Positions 52,906 through 60,030 of a DNA stretch of 64,000 nucleotides are shown here, in pieces. A model generated the notes under the pieces. The model was given only the letters and a program-made list of their open reading frames with translations, was not told the DNA's origin and ran no database searches. The stretch comes from Trinickia dabaoshanensis. GTDB taxonomy: Bacteria > Pseudomonadota > Gammaproteobacteria > Burkholderiales > Burkholderiaceae. Location: NCBI RefSeq assembly GCF_002879885.1, contig NZ_PNYA01000015.1, positions 62,001 through 126,000 on the forward strand, in the 5' to 3' direction. The position numbers and the translations under genes are program-made. The stretch's first letter is position 1. The number at the start of each line of letters is the position of its first letter.

Positions 52906-53307
52906 ATGGGCGTGTTCAGTCGCCTCGTGTTGTTTTCGGAAGTTCGCGGCACCGTGTTGAAGGAAGGCAAATCGGTGGCGGGAGCCGAGCTGGTCCAGAA
53001 GGTGGTGTGGTCGGACGATGAGGATAAAAATCCGACACGGCATACGAAGACCGACGAAAACGGTACTTTCGCGTTCCCGGCCATAGAAAGCAGCGCCGGT
53101 CTGCTTCGCTTGATTCCAGCGCAACCGACGATCCAGCAGACCATCGTGATCCGTTATGAGGGCGTGGAGTACATGGCGTGGATGCACGGCAAGGGCTCGT
53201 ATGCTGCGAATACGGAACTCGATGGCCGGCCGATCAAGCTGATCTGCGAGTTGACCCGCCAGCCCGATTACGAGGGTAAGCATTACGGAATCTGCAGAGT
53301 GGTCTGA
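52906..53307 (+). CDS. DUF6795-like, carboxypeptidase-regulatory-like fold protein
   Basis: A 133-aa protein that starts MGVFSRLVLFSEVRGTVLKE. The region VLKEGKSVAGAELVQKVVW, TRHTKTDENGTFAFPAIESS fits the CarboxypepD_reg-like Ig fold (GxVxxxG.pv.ga.V ... T.T.dG.F.f). I recall this pattern as the DUF6795 group seen in Gram-negative accessory regions; that name is from memory. No signal peptide is seen. GGAGGGAAGGG precedes the ATG. Alone and divergent from tpsA copy 2, its role is unknown; such small Ig-like proteins can accompany toxin or T6SS cargo genes. Confidence 0.6.
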   Translation: MGVFSRLVLFSEVRGTVLKEGKSVAGAELVQKVVWSDDEDKNPTRHTKTDENGTFAFPAIESSAGLLRLIPAQPTIQQTIVIRYEGVEYMAWMHGKGSYAANTELDGRPIKLICELTRQPDYEGKHYGICRVV

Positions 53308-53714
53308 CCACTGCGGCGGCGCCTCCCTGATCACCACCGAGGCAAGCCACTCAATTCAGGTTTTCCACATGACGGCCCGCTTACGCCGGCGTTGATGAAG
53401 AAGCTTGGTCTCGGGCGTTACGTGAATGGCGTGCAATTGGAAGACATCGATAACTAAAGAGGGAAACACAATGCGCGAATGCTTGCCGCGCTCGCGGCAG
53501 GGCTGGTCGAGGTGACGAGTGTGTTCATTGCTTCATACCACTCCGCTTTCGCAATGCGCATGGAGGCGCCGCTCGACGCCGGCGTTTTTAACGCTCGGAA
53601 TGGGAGCGGCCGAGACCTGGTAGAGTCTACGCTCGGAGAATGTCATGAAAGCAGCGTGAGACATGTCGCTTCGCGTCAATCCCGGCACTCCGGGCGCCCA
53701 TTCGAAAGGGAAAG
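53308..53714 (+). other. Non-coding gap with a possible coding remnant
   Basis: About 407 bp with no supported complete gene. One frame from about 53311 to 53456 reads without stop and ends GLGRYVNGVQLEDIDN then TAA; it looks like the decayed C-terminus of a lost gene but has no start or ribosome-binding site. A 91-codon frame at 53479-53754 is Arg/Ser-rich and looks like chance. The ADP-ribosylglycohydrolase promoter must be here. Confidence 0.35.
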
Positions 53715-54899
53715 ATGCCGACGGATATCCGGAGAACGGGGAGGGCTAACGTGACAGGACACGAAACACATAAGTCACATGCGCAGGCAGTGCGGTCCCG
53801 CGTGTTCGACATACCGGCAGGTGAGCGTTTCGAAGGTTGCCTTCTTGGTGGTGCGGTAGGCGATGCACTCGGTGCGCCAGTGGAGTTCATGCCGAGAGAT
53901 GAGATCGTGCGCCGCTTCGGTCCCGGCGGGATTACAGAATACGCCTCGGCGTACGGTCGCATCGGCGCTATCACGGACGACACTCAGATGACGCTTTTCA
54001 CGGCCGAAGGTCTGTTGCGGGCATGGGTCCGCGGCTGCCTGAAAGGCGTTTCGACATATTCCGGCGTCACGTCACATGCCTATCTTCGCTGGTTGCTCAC
54101 ACAGGGACTCAAGCCCACCAATAGAGTAATGATCGAAACCGATGAGATGGGTTGGCTCTTCCGGCAGCCTGAACTTCATCATCGGCGTGCACCGGGAAAC
54201 ACATGTCTTTCCGCGTTGCAGGAAACTCAATCACTGGGCAAGCCTGCGACAAACAGCAGTAAGGGATGCGGCGGCGTAATGAGGGTGGCGCCCGTAGGAC
54301 TGTTTGGCGCTCAGAACATGTCGGAGATGGAGGTTTTCGATCTCGGCGTTGAGCTTGCAGCGCTAACGCATGGTCATCCCACAGGCTCGCTCACGGGGGG
54401 ATGTCTGGCAGCTATGGTTCACGCACTCGTTCAAGGCCGGAATCTGCAAGTGGCATTGGATATCGCGAAGCGGATTCTGGTCGGGAAGGCTCAGCATGAA
54501 GAAACACTCCACGCGATAGAAGCAGCCGAGCGCCTCGCGACGTCAGCGTTGCCACGGGAGGTTGCCATTGCCGAACTCGGTCAGGGCTGGGTCGCAGAGG
54601 AAGCGCTCGCTATTTCGGTCTATTGCGCGTTGGTAGCAAAAGATTTCCGCGATGGCATCATCCTGGCTGTGAATCACGATGGTGACAGCGATTCGACCGG
54701 TTCGATTACCGGTAACCTGCTCGGAACGATGCTTGGTGTGACCGCGATTCCGTCACATTGGCTTGACGCTCTGGAGCTTCGCTCCGTTATTGCCGAGCTT
54801 GCGGGGGATCTGTGTCGATATCGCGAATGGGACATGAGCGACAATTCGCCCAATCATCATTTAGTGCGACAGGTCTGGGAGAAATATCCGGGATTCTAA
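53715..54899 (+). CDS. ADP-ribosylglycohydrolase family protein
   Basis: A 394-aa protein of the ADP-ribosylglycohydrolase (DraG/ARH) family, which removes ADP-ribose from proteins or other acceptors with two metal ions. Motifs: FEGCLLGGAVGDALGAPVEF, AITDDTQMTLFTAEGLLR (metal Asp pair), SSKGCGGVMRVAP, and HDGDSDSTGSITGN (second metal cluster), all intact. An alternative GTG start at 53751 has GGGGAGGG just upstream and would shorten the protein by 12 residues. In an accessory stretch beside a toxin-immunity-like remnant it may counter an ADP-ribosylating toxin, which is inference; housekeeping use is equally possible. Confidence 0.9.
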   Translation: MPTDIRRTGRANVTGHETHKSHAQAVRSRVFDIPAGERFEGCLLGGAVGDALGAPVEFMPRDEIVRRFGPGGITEYASAYGRIGAITDDTQMTLFTAEGLLRAWVRGCLKGVSTYSGVTSHAYLRWLLTQGLKPTNRVMIETDEMGWLFRQPELHHRRAPGNTCLSALQETQSLGKPATNSSKGCGGVMRVAPVGLFGAQNMSEMEVFDLGVELAALTHGHPTGSLTGGCLAAMVHALVQGRNLQVALDIAKRILVGKAQHEETLHAIEAAERLATSALPREVAIAELGQGWVAEEALAISVYCALVAKDFRDGIILAVNHDGDSDSTGSITGNLLGTMLGVTAIPSHWLDALELRSVIAELAGDLCRYREWDMSDNSPNHHLVRQVWEKYPGF

Positions 54900-54941
54900 C
54901 TGAGGTGGATTGCCTCTGAAGGGCCTGGGCGCAATGATGAA

Positions 54942-54967
54942 AAAAGGCCGGCTAAAGCCGACCTTTT
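54942..54967 (-). terminator. Terminator after the tRNA-like element
   Basis: AAAAGGCCGGC and GCCGACCTTTT form an 11-bp stem (one G-U) with a 4-nt loop; on the minus strand it ends in a T run. It lies just beyond the CCA-like end at 54973. Confidence 0.7.
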
Positions 54968-54972
54968 AAATA

Positions 54973-55079
54973 TGGTGCCCAGGAGAGGACTCGGTCACGC
55001 GAGCGCGACCCCGGCTGCGCTTGCAAGCGCAGCCTTTCGAGTCCCCACGTAAGGTGCGCAGGCACCTTACTTCCTGGGC
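54973..55079 (-). ncRNA. tRNA-like four-arm structured element with CCA end
   Basis: A 107-nt minus-strand element. An 8-bp acceptor-like stem joins GCCCAGGA (55079-55072) to TCCTGGGC, followed by ACCA. Inside are a 9-bp hairpin (GTAAGGTGC-CTGC-GCACCTTAC), then a closing stem GGACTCG/CGAGTCC that holds two hairpins: GGCTGCGC/GCGCAGCC with a 6-nt loop and GGTCGCG/CGTGACC with loop CTCG. The 3' 21 nt equal those of the adjacent tRNA-Leu. It has no normal D arm, anticodon arm or T loop, so it is not a standard tRNA. It has its own terminator. Whether it is expressed is unknown; it could be a pseudo-tRNA. Confidence 0.6.
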
Positions 55080-55090
55080 GTAATAATGAA

Positions 55091-55116
55091 AAAAGGCCAG
55101 CTAAAGCTGACCTTTT
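55091..55116 (-). terminator. Terminator after tRNA-Leu
   Basis: AAAAGGCCAGC and GCTGACCTTTT pair with a 4-nt loop and lead into a T-run on the minus strand, 9 bp after the tRNA CCA end. Confidence 0.75.
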
Positions 55117-55125
55117 TAAAATACT

Positions 55126-55212
55126 TGGTGCCCAGGAGAGGACTCGAACCTCCACGATGTTGCCACCGCTAGGACCTGAACCTAGTGCGTCTACCAATTC
55201 CGCCACCTGGGC
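55126..55212 (-). tRNA. tRNA-Leu(CAG)
   Basis: An 87-nt tRNA with CCA encoded. The acceptor stem is GCCCAGG/CCTGGGC with discriminator A, D-loop GAATTGGTAGACGC, an anticodon stem CTAGG/CCTAG with loop TTCAGGT (anticodon CAG at 55178-55176), a long class II variable arm and T loop TTCGAGT. The identity elements A73 and long variable arm fit leucine. It has its own downstream terminator. Confidence 0.96.
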
Positions 55213-55258
55213 TCGCTGCGAAAGCGAAGGCGCTATTGTAGCCAGTTCGGCGCGGCTG

Positions 55259-57016
55259 TCAACTACCGATGACCACGAATACCTGCGCGATCGGCGCTTT
55301 CGACGCGCCAGGCACCACGGCGCGCAGCGGTTGCCCATACGTCACCCGTGCATTGACGAAGCGCGACCACTGAAAACGCACCCCAAGCCCCACACTCGAC
55401 AACATGCCCGCCCGCACCTCGCTCGGCTGATCGGCCTTGTTCCATACATGCCCCGCATCGACGAACGCGAACGGTTGAAAAGCCGGGCCGTCGTCGCCGA
55501 AAAACGCAAACGCGGGCGCACGCAACTCCGTCTGCAGGTTCCATCCACGATCGCCCTGGACGCTGTAAGGCTCATACCCGCGCACGGTGTCGTCACCGCC
55601 CAAGCCCATCTCCTCGCTCGGCAGCAGGGTATTGGGCGTCCACTGGAAGCGCCCGCGAGCCGAAACCGTGAAGCCGGCCCCGACCGTCAGGCTGCGCTCG
55701 GCCAATAGCTGTAAATAGGTATAACGCGCGGTCGCACCATGGCGAGAGATTTCGAATTCGCTGTCGGCGTTGCTGCCGTCGAGATGCCCAGGGCTCGAGA
55801 CGAGCGCCAGGTTCGCGTGCGTCTGGCCGAGCGCATCGCTTTTATTGGCGTCGTAGGTCACGAGAAACTGATGGACGTGCGTGTTCGCATCGAAGATCTG
55901 CGCGCCGCCGAACTCCAAGTCGTTGTTGGACCGCTTGAAGTCATAGCCGAACTGCACCTGTTGTTGCCACCCGTCGACGAACGGCAAGTGCCGGTCATAA
56001 CGGAAGCTGAACTGCGCCGAAATCCCCGCTTGATTGAAGCTGTCCGGCAAACGCGGCGTGCTGCGCGCATAGACGCCGAACAGCTCGACACGATCGAGCC
56101 ACGGCAGCGGCGCGGAGTAGTTGAACGAATGCGCTTCCATGCGGGGACGATTGGGCCGCCCCTCGATCGGCGGATTGCCGCCGAATAAATCGTTGCTGGC
56201 CGTGTATTGGTACGAGATCTCTTGGTCGAGACCGAACAGGTTGCCGTAGTCGATCCCGGCGAAAAAGCGATCGCGTCCCAACTGAGCCACGCCGGCGTCG
56301 TCGTACCCCGCCGTGACGCGCAGCGGAAAGCGATCCTGCGTCTGCAAGATCACATCGGTCGAATTCGGCGCCTGCCCGGGCGCATACACGACATCCACCC
56401 GCCGATACGGGTTCGCATTCAACAGCGCGAGCCCGGCCTCGATATCCGACTCGTGGACCGGCGCGCCGGTGCGCAAGGGCATCTCGCGGATGAGTTGCGC
56501 CTGCGAGAACCAGCGATTGCCGCGTGCGCTGACCTCGCCGAGATGAAATTCGGTCACCGCGATGCGCACGACCCCGTCGCTGATATCCTGCTCGGGAACA
56601 TAAACATCCACGAGCGGCAAGCCTGCGCTTCGAAACCGTTCGATGACGGCGCGGCGTATTTCGGCCAGGCCCGCGAAAGTCAAAGGACGACCGATGTCGT
56701 CGGCAAAGCCGGCGAGAAACGCGTCGTCGAGTTCGGGCAGATTGACCTCGGCGACTTGCTGTCCCTCCGGCAAGCTCTGCGACCGCACGGCGGCGCGGCC
56801 GTCGTCCTTGACGAAGACGAGCCCGCGCAATAGTGCGACGGCGACTTGTTGCGAGCCGCTTTCCGGCGAGGGGGGGCGAGGCGGGCCGCTCGGCCGGCTC
56901 GGCGCCGGCGGCGGGGTAGGTGCGACATCCCGATAGGCTTGCGCCGCGGCCGTGGCGCTCACCACGGCCAGCGCTGCCGCGGTCCATTTGAGTCTGCCGC
57001 CGAATATGCGCTTCAT
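55259..57016 (-). CDS. TpsB outer-membrane transporter (ShlB/FhaC/HecB family)
   Basis: A 585-aa Omp85-superfamily transporter. A signal peptide (LKWTAAALAVVSATAAAQAY) is followed by a Pro-rich segment, then the POTRA_2 and second POTRA domains (VNLPELDDAFLAGFADDIGR; VTEFHLGEVSARGNRWFSQA), then a 16-strand barrel with the lid-lock VRGYEP motif (GGDDTVRGYEPYSVQGDRGW) and the end FVVIGS with terminal aromatic-type pattern. TpsB proteins translocate a TpsA exoprotein. It is the only TpsB in the window, with two TpsA genes (26811 and 50096). It lies 53 bp after a hexapeptide acetyltransferase gene on the same strand. Confidence 0.92.
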   Translation of the reverse strand: MKRIFGGRLKWTAAALAVVSATAAAQAYRDVAPTPPPAPSRPSGPPRPPSPESGSQQVAVALLRGLVFVKDDGRAAVRSQSLPEGQQVAEVNLPELDDAFLAGFADDIGRPLTFAGLAEIRRAVIERFRSAGLPLVDVYVPEQDISDGVVRIAVTEFHLGEVSARGNRWFSQAQLIREMPLRTGAPVHESDIEAGLALLNANPYRRVDVVYAPGQAPNSTDVILQTQDRFPLRVTAGYDDAGVAQLGRDRFFAGIDYGNLFGLDQEISYQYTASNDLFGGNPPIEGRPNRPRMEAHSFNYSAPLPWLDRVELFGVYARSTPRLPDSFNQAGISAQFSFRYDRHLPFVDGWQQQVQFGYDFKRSNNDLEFGGAQIFDANTHVHQFLVTYDANKSDALGQTHANLALVSSPGHLDGSNADSEFEISRHGATARYTYLQLLAERSLTVGAGFTVSARGRFQWTPNTLLPSEEMGLGGDDTVRGYEPYSVQGDRGWNLQTELRAPAFAFFGDDGPAFQPFAFVDAGHVWNKADQPSEVRAGMLSSVGLGVRFQWSRFVNARVTYGQPLRAVVPGASKAPIAQVFVVIGS

Positions 57017-57069
57017 GCGTGCGTGAGCTGCATCGATTTATCGAGTCCCCGTCCCGCGCATGACGATCG

Positions 57070-57603
57070 TTACGCGCGCACTATGTCTTTGATCTTACGT
57101 GCGGGCACGCCGCCCACTAACGTGTAAGCCGGTACGTTTTTCGTCACCACGGCGCCCGCGGCTACCACGGCTGCTTCGTGTATCGTCACACCCGGCAAAA
57201 TGGTGGCGCCCGCACCTATCCAGACCTTGTCTTCCACGCGGATCTCATGGTGGTCGAGTCCGCGGCCGACGTTCGGCGCGAACACGACGTCGTGCGTCGC
57301 CGTTTCGAACGATACGCGCGGCCCGATTTGCACGTCCGCGCCGATCGAGATCTTGCTATTGCGGCAAGCAAGGCGAGTGTCGGCGTTCAAATAAGCACGG
57401 TCTCCGATCGAAATACCGCGCAGCGTCTCTTCGTTCAGACTGAGTTCGACGCTCAACGGCCCGATGATCGTCACGTTCTCGCCGATCGTAATCCCCGCCC
57501 TGCGATAGAGAGCGGGGCGCATCCGGTTGAACGGGCCGTACGTCGGCATCGCATTGCCGAGGCTCATGAACAAGTGTCGTTTGAATGCCGTGAGTAGCTT
57601 CAT
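57070..57603 (-). CDS. Hexapeptide-repeat (WcaF/NodL-like) acetyltransferase
   Basis: A 177-aa left-handed beta-helix acetyltransferase. Repeats ISIGDRAYLNADTRLACRNS, KISIGADVQIGPRVSFETAT, VEDKVWIGAGATILPGVTIH and AAVVAAGAVVTKNVPAYTLV follow the [LIV]GxxxxI rule. The C-terminal GGVPARKIKDI is the family ending. This class O-acetylates sugars; here it is upstream of tpsB and near exopolysaccharide genes, so exopolysaccharide or lipid-linked sugar acetylation is plausible. Start 57603 is preferred over 57627 because AGCAGGACG precedes it. Gap to tpsB is 53 bp. Confidence 0.87.
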   Translation of the reverse strand: MKLLTAFKRHLFMSLGNAMPTYGPFNRMRPALYRRAGITIGENVTIIGPLSVELSLNEETLRGISIGDRAYLNADTRLACRNSKISIGADVQIGPRVSFETATHDVVFAPNVGRGLDHHEIRVEDKVWIGAGATILPGVTIHEAAVVAAGAVVTKNVPAYTLVGGVPARKIKDIVRA

Positions 57604-58339
57604 CGTCCTGCTTGCATGCCAGCGCATCGCGCTCCAATGCGCAAGCCTAACGCAGCCCGGCGGTTCAGTCCCTTACGTGGCGTATTGAGCGGGTTTTTTG
57701 TCGCAAATCCGGGCTTCGGGCGCAACCGGTACGTTCGGCCACGCCTTTGCCTACGCGGGTGGCGTCCTCTGCGGCGGGTTTATTTCCTACATTTAAAGGG
57801 TCGAATTAAAATTTAAAAATAGGGTGTTTAAAAATTTCCGCGGGCGGCATTTATTTCCGAAAATCCTACAAACAATGTTCGAAAACTAGGGCATTCCCCT
57901 ATGTGGTATCGGTAATAACGTGTCGCCAAGTGGTAACAAAATGATACGAAAATACACACTTCGGCAAGATTGACAGCGCGGACGTTTTTACGGCCCATCT
58001 GTCGGAAGAATCCTACATATTTCGCGCACGACCTACGCAATGTTCCGACTGCGCTGATTTCGCCGGTATGCGCATTCGCCGATACTGCGTGTCAACAAGT
58101 TGCCGCCGACATCGCCCGCCGCCGCACGGGGCATCGAGACGGGGCAAACGTAGCGGGTCTTGCGAGAAGTGATGCGCCGGTTGCGGCTTGAAGGTTTCGA
58201 ATTTAGTTAGGAATCCTAACTGTTTGTCAGTTGTTCGCGGGTCGGTCCGGCGTACCGGATTCGGGTTCGCAAAGCCGCTGGCCCATTACCACCCGTTCGG
58301 CTCGAGTCCGAACTCGACGCTGTAGAGAGACCCAGTAAG
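57604..58339. promoter_or_regulatory. Long AT-rich control region before the glycosidase gene
   Basis: About 735 bp without a supported gene, between the leftward acetyltransferase and the rightward lipoprotein glycosidase. From about 57790 to 57960 it is AT-rich. The word TCCTACA occurs near 57786, 57863 and 58011 and a related TCCTAAC near 58213. Such repeated words and a near-perfect palindrome (see next entry) suggest binding sites of a regulator. Short frames here look like chance. Confidence 0.5.
58205..58221. promoter_or_regulatory. 17-bp palindrome, probable operator
   Basis: AGTTAGGAATCCTAACT: two perfect 8-bp arms around one base, 118 bp upstream of the glycosidase ATG. The right half TCCTAAC resembles the TCCTACA words further upstream. 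This shape fits a dimeric repressor or activator site (MarR, TetR or similar); which one is unknown. Confidence 0.55.
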
Positions 58340-59914
58340 ATGAAACGACGTCAATTCCTCGGCTGCCTGACGGCGGCGGCAAGCAGCTACGTTCTGGTCG
58401 CATGCGGCGGCGGTGGCGGCGCAAGCACCGGAAGTGCAACGAACGCGGCCGGCGGTACCACCGCGGTCGCCAACGCGAGTACGACGGGGACGTCGACGGC
58501 TTCGCCCGACGGGACTACCGTGCCTTCCGCCACCTCTATCGTGGACAACGGCGCAAACGTTTGGACACTCTCGAACGGCTACATCTACAAGAACGGCGTC
58601 AAGGATCCGAATTCGTACAACGTGATCATGCTGCTGTGGTACGGCGGTTCGGTTTATCAGGAAAACACGAGCAAGGCGTTCTATCAGTACACGGGCACGA
58701 CCTGGATCGCGTGCCTCGATCCGCGCCTGGGCGGCACGTCGGCCGACGGCACGGCCATTCCGCCCGCGTCGTACATCATCGATAAGCAGAACAACCAATA
58801 CACGCTGTCGAACGGCTACATCTACAAGAACGGCGTGAAGGATCCGTACTCGTACAACGTGAGCATGTTGCTCTGGTATGGCGGCATGATTTACCAAGAA
58901 GGCACGGGCGGGCAGTTCTACGTGAAGACGTGGATGAATACGTGGAAGCCGTGCCGCGACCCGCGCATCAACCTGGCCGCGACGGCCGGCTCGTTCTATG
59001 GCATCAACGGTCACTACGATTACCCGTTCACACCGACGCAGGTCGTGACGGCGCTGCAAGCGCTGGGCTGCACGACGTATCGCGTGGGCTGCATCAACAC
59101 GTCGACGCAATTGAGCCGTGTCGTGGCGTTGGCCAAGGCGTTCCAAACCGCGAACATGACGCTGTTCTCGCTGCTCGACTACGGCCTGCGCGACTCCACC
59201 GGTACGCTGTTCACCAGCGAGTCGGCCGCCTATAGCGCTTCCTACACGGGCGCGGCGGCGATCGCAACGGCGCTGGCGCCGTACGGCGTGACGATGTACG
59301 AATGCGGCAACGAACTCACGCGCGATCCGGCGATCATCCTCAATTCGGCGACGGCCGGCACGAGCAACGCCGACTTCAACAACGCGAATTGGCCGATCAT
59401 GCGTGGCTCCATTCGCGGCATGATCGACGGCATCAAGTCGGTTCAGCCGGGAGCCAAGGTGGGCGTGAATTTCTGCGTGGCCGATATCGCCGCGTCGGAC
59501 ATGCTCTGGGACGGATTCCAACCGGACGGCTCGGGCGGTCATCCCACGGTGCGGTGGGACATCACGACTTGGCACAACTATCAACCGTACGGCGACATCT
59601 TCAATGTCGGCACGGACGGCGCGGGCCCCGGCTTCAACCTGCCGTCGTATTGCAAGGCCCGCTACGGCGTGCCGTTCATGATCACGGAATGGAACGCGAG
59701 CCCCGAGCAAAACGAAACCTTCCGATCGACCTACGTCACGCAACAATTGGGCGAGTTCTACGCGGCGCGCAAGACGCAGGGGATTCAGTCGGTGATGTAC
59801 TACGAACTGACGAGCGGCGACTATACCTACGGCATCGTGCTCGACGACCTGACGCCGATTCAACCGACGTACGGTTCGTTCCAGTCGTTCGCGAAGAGCA
59901 ACCCGGACAATTGA
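58340..59914 (+). CDS. Lipoprotein glycoside hydrolase, clan GH-A-like, with duplicated N-terminal module
   Basis: A 524-aa protein. It has a lipoprotein-like signal (MKRRQFLGCLTAAASSYVLV, then ACGGGGG; the RR is Tat-like). Two copies of a ~70-residue module follow (TLSNGYIYKNGVKDPNSYNV with MLLWYGGSVYQENTS; TLSNGYIYKNGVKDPYSYNV with MLLWYGGMIYQEGTG), then a catalytic-type TIM barrel (~residues 215-520). In it, ECGNELTRDP carries the probable acid/base Glu and FMITEWNASPEQ the nucleophile Glu. The exopolysaccharide genes converge on it across a shared terminator, so it probably cuts or remodels that polymer. I cannot name the GH family. Confidence 0.78.
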   Translation: MKRRQFLGCLTAAASSYVLVACGGGGGASTGSATNAAGGTTAVANASTTGTSTASPDGTTVPSATSIVDNGANVWTLSNGYIYKNGVKDPNSYNVIMLLWYGGSVYQENTSKAFYQYTGTTWIACLDPRLGGTSADGTAIPPASYIIDKQNNQYTLSNGYIYKNGVKDPYSYNVSMLLWYGGMIYQEGTGGQFYVKTWMNTWKPCRDPRINLAATAGSFYGINGHYDYPFTPTQVVTALQALGCTTYRVGCINTSTQLSRVVALAKAFQTANMTLFSLLDYGLRDSTGTLFTSESAAYSASYTGAAAIATALAPYGVTMYECGNELTRDPAIILNSATAGTSNADFNNANWPIMRGSIRGMIDGIKSVQPGAKVGVNFCVADIAASDMLWDGFQPDGSGGHPTVRWDITTWHNYQPYGDIFNVGTDGAGPGFNLPSYCKARYGVPFMITEWNASPEQNETFRSTYVTQQLGEFYAARKTQGIQSVMYYELTSGDYTYGIVLDDLTPIQPTYGSFQSFAKSNPDN

Positions 59915-59949
59915 TGGGTTGAGCTAACCCGCCGACATCGGCGAACGAA

Positions 59950-60004
59950 AAAAAGGCTCGAAGCCAAGGCGCGCATTCATCGCGCGGCGGCTTCGAGCCT
60001 TTTT
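59950..60004. terminator. Bidirectional terminator
   Basis: AAAAAGGCTCGAAGCC (59950-59965) and GGCTTCGAGCCTTTTT (59989-60004) are perfect 16-bp reverse complements around a 23-nt loop. With A/T runs on both sides it can serve the glycosidase gene (plus) and the Wzy-like gene (minus). Confidence 0.85.
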
Positions 60005-60030
60005 GCTTGCTGCGGCGGCTTTCGGCCCAG

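Larger units (their letters stand above)
54924..55146 (-). repeat. Tandem duplication of tRNA 3' end plus terminator
   Basis: 54924-54993 and 55073-55146 are near-identical direct repeats (about 70 and 74 bp). Each runs from CCTGGGC through a GGCC..GCCGACC-type terminator hairpin to the 21-nt 3' end of tRNA-Leu (TGGTGCCCAGGAGAGGACTCG on the plus strand). A third CCTGGGC is the true tRNA 5' end at 55206-55212. The pattern suggests tandem amplification of a tRNA-plus-terminator unit followed by remodelling of the middle of the outer copy. Confidence 0.7.

Noticed and set aside
53479-53754. 91-codon frame upstream of the ADP-ribosylglycohydrolase
   Set aside because: Composition is Arg/Ser/His-rich, it overlaps the next gene start and has no ribosome-binding site.
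54973-55146. Repeated tRNA 3' end as attL/attR of an integrated element
   Set aside because: The two copies are only ~150 bp apart, with terminators repeated as well and no integrase nearby; tandem duplication explains it better.
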